Positions 61,201 to 64,000 of a stretch of DNA of 64,000 nt are shown here, piece by piece (positions within the stretch are counted from its first letter, which is position 1; each line of letters opens with the position of its first letter). Source of the stretch: Rathayibacter sp. VKM Ac-2760 (lineage in GTDB: Bacteria; Actinomycetota; Actinomycetes; Actinomycetales; Microbacteriaceae). Location of the stretch: the NCBI RefSeq assembly GCF_009834185.1, contig NZ_CP047173.1, positions 3,906,001 through 3,970,000 of the forward strand, read 5' to 3'. A program made the translations under genes and the position numbers. The notes under the pieces were generated by a model that saw nothing but the letters and a program-made list of their open reading frames with translations, was not told the DNA's origin and ran no database searches.

Positions 61201-61945
61201 CGACGGAGCGTGGATCTCGGTCCCCGGCTACGAGTCGGCCGTCGCGCTGGCCGCGCCCGCCGACGGCACCGCGCCGACGCTGAACGCGACCTTCGCGCCG
61301 GTGACGGCCAAGGCCTTCCGCGTCGTGATGAACGCCTACGCCAACACGCACCTGATCGTGTCGGAGACGAAGCTGTACGAGTCGGTGGCCTCGCCCGCCG
61401 CGGTCGCCACCCTCGGCGCTCTGCGGGTCAACGGAGTCGGCGTCGCCGGCTTCGACCCGGCGCGCGGCTCCTACGCCGTGACCGTCGACGGCACGACGAT
61501 GCCGGTGCTCACCGCGGTGGCCACCGACTCGGCGGCCCGGGTGCGCGTCACCCAGCCGACCACCGCGAACGGCGGAGTGGGCACCGTGGCGGTCACCTCG
61601 GCCGACGGCACCGTCTCGCAGACGACGACCGTGACCGTGACGCTGAAGGCGCCCGCCGCCCTCGCCGTCGCGGTGACGGCGACGACCCGCTGCATCGCCG
61701 GCAAGGTCACCCTGACGATCACGGCGCAGAACAACGCGACCGTCCCCGTCTCGATGACCGTCGCCTCCTCCTACGGCTCGAAGGAGTTCACCGGGGTCGC
61801 CCCCGGCAAGAACGCCACCGCCGCCTTCTCGACGCGCGCCGCCTCGGTGCCCGCCGGCCAGGCCACCGTCACCGCGACCGCCACCGTCGACGGCGCCCCC
61901 GTCACCACGGTCGTCCCGGCCGCGTACTCCGCGCGCAGCTGCTGA
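58259..61945 (+). CDS. Secreted multidomain GH30-family hydrolase (endo-beta-1,6-galactanase type)
   Basis: 1228 residues. Signal peptide (about 1-43, AAAAPAQA), then a GH30 barrel (about 45-490): FEGWGTSLVWFANATGNYP, LNIARYNIGGGNA, acid/base Glu248 in LDPFNEPN and nucleophile Glu355 in LWMSEIEGNW. The NYPEALREELYQKVF pattern is that of the GH30_5 galactanase-like branch. Follow a beta-sandwich (to about 570), a ricin-type beta-trefoil (about 585-735), Ig-like domains (about 745-900), a discoidin/CBM32-like domain (about 905-1040) and a cadherin-like and C-terminal beta module. It probably hydrolyses a plant or microbial galactan outside the cell. Twin LacI-type operators imply sugar-responsive repression. 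Confidence 0.88.
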   Translation: MSMSTARRTRRKAGRIAALATSAALAAGALLALPAAAAPAQAADAFRITPNPAAAGESFEGWGTSLVWFANATGNYPEALREELYQKVFGDDGLDLNIARYNIGGGNASDVKDYLRPGGAVEGWWKQNPAGDAATYGGTSTNYADRDALLAKWNAGDASSYDWSSDETQRWWVEKLAEEKQISHWEAFANSAPYFMTESGYVSGGFNASSEQLKPAAEAKFAQYLATVTAHMEDEYGIEFDTLDPFNEPNTNYWGTQLTNGVPTGGRQEGMHMGPTRQADLIPDVAAALAASSSDAGIAAMDETNPSIFKTNWAAYSAAVRAEVDRMNVHTYGTSDRLAVRDLAKQADKDLWMSEIEGNWVSGYDPVNIENGLGIAGRINDDLRELEPKAWVLWQPVEDLYNMSPKGENLNWGSIFIDLDCKPYQEGGAEVWKSARRVKDAGGDSTKAPVCGVETNSKFNTIRNFTKFIHEGDHLMPTSDTASTAAVRGDGSGATVVHTNSSATAKTVVLDLSRFGSIAAGATVTPYVTTQAASAAAPTGNALVAKPAVTIDRESRTATVTVPAKSVTSFSIDGVSGVADSAPALRDGHRYQLVGTQSGKALTGNPTGAATTITTLATDSAAAAKQAWTVREVAPGEREATRRVVLQSTDGRVLGATGAGTDLRTLSVDAAKADAATRWIVSTTDGTAYTLVNESIGLSLDVNGQSSTENTTVGVYGSNGGANQSWTLRDLAPSAAQTVAVRTTVGVAPTLPASITPQYAWGTGAPVAVSWQRPADSAYAAAGRVEVTGTATDLFGQSIPVTALVDVGGLTATDPASVTVAVGASVAGVKAAAPTTAAARVGASASTFAVPVTWDWTPLTTAALAAPGSVTITGTATADGQTLPATLTVLVTAGTLRNFNPDAGIVATATSSESGYGPERTRNGVDGDKGWSNWTSGTKAAQSTLTYTFPATRQVQQVSVQFQRDGGTSWAQSYQLQYQGADGAWISVPGYESAVALAAPADGTAPTLNATFAPVTAKAFRVVMNAYANTHLIVSETKLYESVASPAAVATLGALRVNGVGVAGFDPARGSYAVTVDGTTMPVLTAVATDSAARVRVTQPTTANGGVGTVAVTSADGTVSQTTTVTVTLKAPAALAVAVTATTRCIAGKVTLTITAQNNATVPVSMTVASSYGSKEFTGVAPGKNATAAFSTRAASVPAGQATVTATATVDGAPVTTVVPAAYSARSC

Positions 61946-61965
61946 CGAGCAGGCCGGCCGCCTGC

Positions 61966-62300
61966 ATGCTGGTCGAGTAGCCGCGCAGCGGCGTATCGAG
62001 ACCCACCCACCGGACACGTGGATCTCGATACGCCCGCTCCGCGGCCTACTCGATCAGCATCACGACGCGGCCGCATGCGAACGCGGACCTTCCATGCTGG
62101 TCGAGTAGCCGCGCAGCGGCGTATCGAGACCCACCGCCCTCAGCACGCCGGGTCTGCAGACCCCTGTTCTGACGCAGGTGGATCTCGATACGCGCGCTGC
62201 GCGCGCTACTCGATCAGCATGAAGACGCGGACTCACACGGAACGCGGCGCGCCCCTTCCATGCTGGTCGAGTATCGCGCGGAGCGGCGTATCGAGACCCG
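61966..62300. repeat. Dispersed palindromic repeats, five copies in alternating orientation
   Basis: TGCTGGTCGAGTAGCCGCGC followed by AGCGGCGTATCGAGACC occurs at about 61967, 62096 and, worn, 62262; the inverse form GGATCTCGATACGCCCGCTC followed by CGCGGCCTACTCGATCAGCA occurs at about 62022 and 62180. Copies face each other in pairs, so larger hairpins are possible. The 377-bp gap 61946-62322 holds nothing else that I can support. Confidence 0.88.
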
Positions 62301-62322
62301 CCGCGGCCAGGACGCCGGCCCG

Positions 62323-62763
62323 TCAGTCCGTCACCGCGTCGTAGACCGCGAGCAGGCGGTCGAGGAAGGCCTGCACCGTCGCGCGCTCCGCCGCGTCGAG
62401 GTCGGCGACGACCGCCTCGACGCCCGCGATCAGCGGGGCGACCCGCTCCTGCGCGCGCCGCGCCGACTCCTCCGAGGCGGTCACGATCAGCTTGCGCCCG
62501 TCCGTCGGGTGCCGCTCGCGGCGGACGTGCCCGGCCGCCTCGAGGCGGTTCAGCACGAGGGTCGTCGCCGCGGTCGAGACGCCGAGGCGCCCCGCCAGCT
62601 CGGTCGGCGTCAGCGGCCCGCTCGACATCAGGTGCGTCATCGCGTCGAGCCCGACGGCGTCGACCGCGAGCGCGCGGGTCAGCGACTGCTCGAAGAGCCG
62701 CTGCCGCTCCGTCACCTGGCGCACGCGGGTCCGGATGCCGAGGTCGGGCGCGCTGTCACTCAT
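62323..62763 (-). CDS. MarR-family transcriptional regulator
   Basis: 146 residues from ATG 62763. DAMTHLMSSGPLTPTELAGRLGVSTAATTLVLNRLEAAGHVRRERHPTDGRKLIVTAS (two or more parts, about 41-98) contains the winged helix with the MarR D-x-R-x-x-x-V/L-x-L-T wing (DGRKLIVT). Helices at both ends make the dimer. It is divergent from an FAD monooxygenase gene and very probably represses it through the palindromes between them; a phenolic or other small ligand is usual for such pairs. Confidence 0.92.
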   Translation of the reverse strand: MSDSAPDLGIRTRVRQVTERQRLFEQSLTRALAVDAVGLDAMTHLMSSGPLTPTELAGRLGVSTAATTLVLNRLEAAGHVRRERHPTDGRKLIVTASEESARRAQERVAPLIAGVEAVVADLDAAERATVQAFLDRLLAVYDAVTD

Positions 62764-62782
62764 GGCTCCACGATAACGGTGT

Positions 62783-62808
62783 AGATTGCCAATCTCATTG
62801 ATAATCAA
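62783..62808. promoter_or_regulatory. Two MarR-type palindromes in the divergent promoter region
   Basis: AGATTGCCAATCT (62783-62795) and TTGATAATCAA (62798-62808) are both perfect odd-length palindromes, 2 bp apart, in the 59-bp gap between the MarR and monooxygenase genes. Confidence 0.7.
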
Positions 62809-62822
62809 CGAAAGCGGCAACC

Positions 62823-64000
62823 ATGACCCGTGTCCTGATCTCCGGCGCCAGCATCGCCGGCCCCGCCCTCGCGTTCTGGCTGCACCGCTACGGCGTCGAG
62901 ACGACGATCGTCGAGCGCGCCCCCGCACTCCGGCTCGGCGGGCAGAACGTCGACGTCCGCGGTGCCGGCCGCGAGGTCGCCCGCCGGATGGGCCTCGAGG
63001 ACGCGATCCGCGCCGCGACCACCGGCGAGATCGGCACCCGCTTCGTCGGCCGCGGCGGGCGCACGCTCGCCGAGTTCCCGGCCGGCACCGACGACTCCGG
63101 CGGCGCGACCGCCGAGCTGGAGATCCTCCGCGGCGACCTCGCGCAGCTCCTGGTCGACGCCACGGCCGAGCACACCGAGTACCGCTACGGCGACCGCATC
63201 ACGGGGCTCGACGACGACGGCACCGGCGTCACCGTCTCCTTCGAGCACGCCCCCGACGAGCGCTTCGACCTCGTCGTCGCGGCCGACGGCATCGGCTCGA
63301 GCACGCGCCGCCTCGTCTTCGGCGCCGAGCCGCAGATCCGCTCGCTCGGCCTCGAGACCTCCTACGCCACGATCCCGCGCACCGCCGCGGACGACGACTG
63401 GTGGCGCTGGTACGCCGCGGCGGGCGGCCGCAGCATCACCCTCCGCCCGGACCCGCACGGCACCCTCCGCGTCGCGCTCTCGCAGGTGATCGACCGCCGG
63501 CTCGACCGCGCGAGCACCGAGCGCCGCTCGCTCGACGAGCAGCGCGCCCACCTCCGCCGAGTCTTCGGCGATGCCGGCTGGGAGGCGCAGCGCGTCCTCC
63601 GCGGCATCGACGAGGCCGACGAGCTCTACTACGAGCAGATCGGGCAGGTGCACGCCCCGCGCTGGTCGAGCGGGCGGTTCGCGCTGGTCGGCGACGCCGC
63701 CTACTGCGCCTCCCCGGTCAGCGGGATGGGGACGAGCCTGTCGCTCACGGGCGCCTACGTGCTGGCCGGCGAGCTCGCGGCGCACGTCGATCCGCGCGAC
63801 GGCTTCGCGGGGTACGAGCGAATCATGCGGCCGTACGTGAAGCAGGCGCAGGACCTGCCGCCGGGCGTGCCGCGGGTGGCGAACCCGGTGTCGCGGCTCG
63901 GAGTCGCGGCGTTCGGGCTCGCGGTGAAGGTCGCGGCGACGCCGGTGATCGGGCGGACGATGGGGCGGTTCTTCACGCCGCCGGCGGACGCGATCGCGCT
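62823..64000 (+). CDS. FAD-dependent monooxygenase (PHBH fold, TetX-like), 3' end outside window
   Basis: 392 residues are visible from ATG 62823; the frame is still open at the right edge. TRVLISGASIAGPALAFWLHRYG is the FAD Rossmann motif (two parts), LRGDLAQLLVDA and VVAADGIGSSTRRLVFG (DG motif) follow, and FALVGDAAYCASPVSGMGTSLSL binds the FAD ribityl group. Such single-component enzymes hydroxylate aromatic or polyketide compounds with NADPH. The adjacent MarR gene suggests induction by its substrate, possibly a toxic compound. Confidence 0.92.
   Translation, partial: MTRVLISGASIAGPALAFWLHRYGVETTIVERAPALRLGGQNVDVRGAGREVARRMGLEDAIRAATTGEIGTRFVGRGGRTLAEFPAGTDDSGGATAELEILRGDLAQLLVDATAEHTEYRYGDRITGLDDDGTGVTVSFEHAPDERFDLVVAADGIGSSTRRLVFGAEPQIRSLGLETSYATIPRTAADDDWWRWYAAAGGRSITLRPDPHGTLRVALSQVIDRRLDRASTERRSLDEQRAHLRRVFGDAGWEAQRVLRGIDEADELYYEQIGQVHAPRWSSGRFALVGDAAYCASPVSGMGTSLSLTGAYVLAGELAAHVDPRDGFAGYERIMRPYVKQAQDLPPGVPRVANPVSRLGVAAFGLAVKVAATPVIGRTMGRFFTPPADAIA

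Noticed and set aside
58214..62017. Minus-strand open frame of 1267 codons opposite the GH30 gene
   Set aside because: It mirrors the GH30 coding frame; the product is Gly/Arg/Val-rich with no domain, and the plus-strand frame has signal peptide, catalytic motifs and promoter.

Overview
The window is high-GC (about 70-72%) actinobacterial DNA. GTG starts, GTGA stop/start overlaps, TAGGGT/TAGGCT -10 elements, a type III glutamine synthetase, CWB2 cell-wall-binding repeats and a DUF222/13E12 HNH gene together suggest a Microbacteriaceae genome, perhaps Rathayibacter or a close relative (inference; no rRNA is present to prove it). There is no rRNA, tRNA, CRISPR array, prophage or insertion sequence that I can support. 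The content is accessory and physiological: secreted glycan hydrolases, zinc handling, ABC uptake, glycosyltransferases and small regulated gene pairs.

1-14.7 kb: end of a GH105-type hydrolase, a lipoprotein, a CE7 esterase, a Fic protein with twin tandem operators, an FMN monooxygenase, an OsmC protein, and a guanidinium exporter behind a guanidine-III riboswitch. Next come an NYN nuclease, an SRPBCC protein, a SulP transporter/MerR pair and glnN. 14.8-22.6 kb: a zinc-type ArsR sensor, a frameshifted FAD monooxygenase, a UbiA prenyltransferase and the complete aztABCD zinc-import locus around a Zur box, with a second AztD-like chaperone. 22.8-37.2 kb: a large Ig-repeat surface protein, an MFS exporter, an acyltransferase, a six-copy 92-bp tandem repeat, a four-gene membrane operon (ICMT-like enzyme, DUF318 permease, TIGR03943 protein, beta-propeller) and a GT4 / alpha-alpha-toroid / GT4 operon.

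37.4-45.6 kb: an amidase plus nucleoside deoxyribosyltransferase, divergent from an NMT1-type ABC operon with a fused double permease. Both sides are read from mirror-image promoters. A three-repeat CWB2 protein with a leader ORF follows. 45.6-49 kb: a lower-GC pair, a DUF726 alpha/beta hydrolase and a DUF2510-DUF4041-T5orf172 (GIY-YIG) protein, which looks acquired and is a candidate defence module. 49-64 kb: small membrane proteins, a 13E12 HNH gene broken by one TAG, an unusual reverse transcriptase-oxidoreductase/Dabb-glycosyltransferase operon, a CDF zinc exporter, a large GH30 hydrolase under two LacI-type operators, and a MarR/FAD-monooxygenase pair cut by the right edge.

Two families of short palindromic repeats are scattered between genes (about 60 bp, and a 34-40 bp GATACGCCCG type). 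Zinc is a recurring theme: import (azt, Zur box), sensing (ArsR with an SmtB-type alpha-5 site) and export (CDF). Extracellular polysaccharide use is another (GH105, CE7, GH30, CWB2 and Ig-array proteins).
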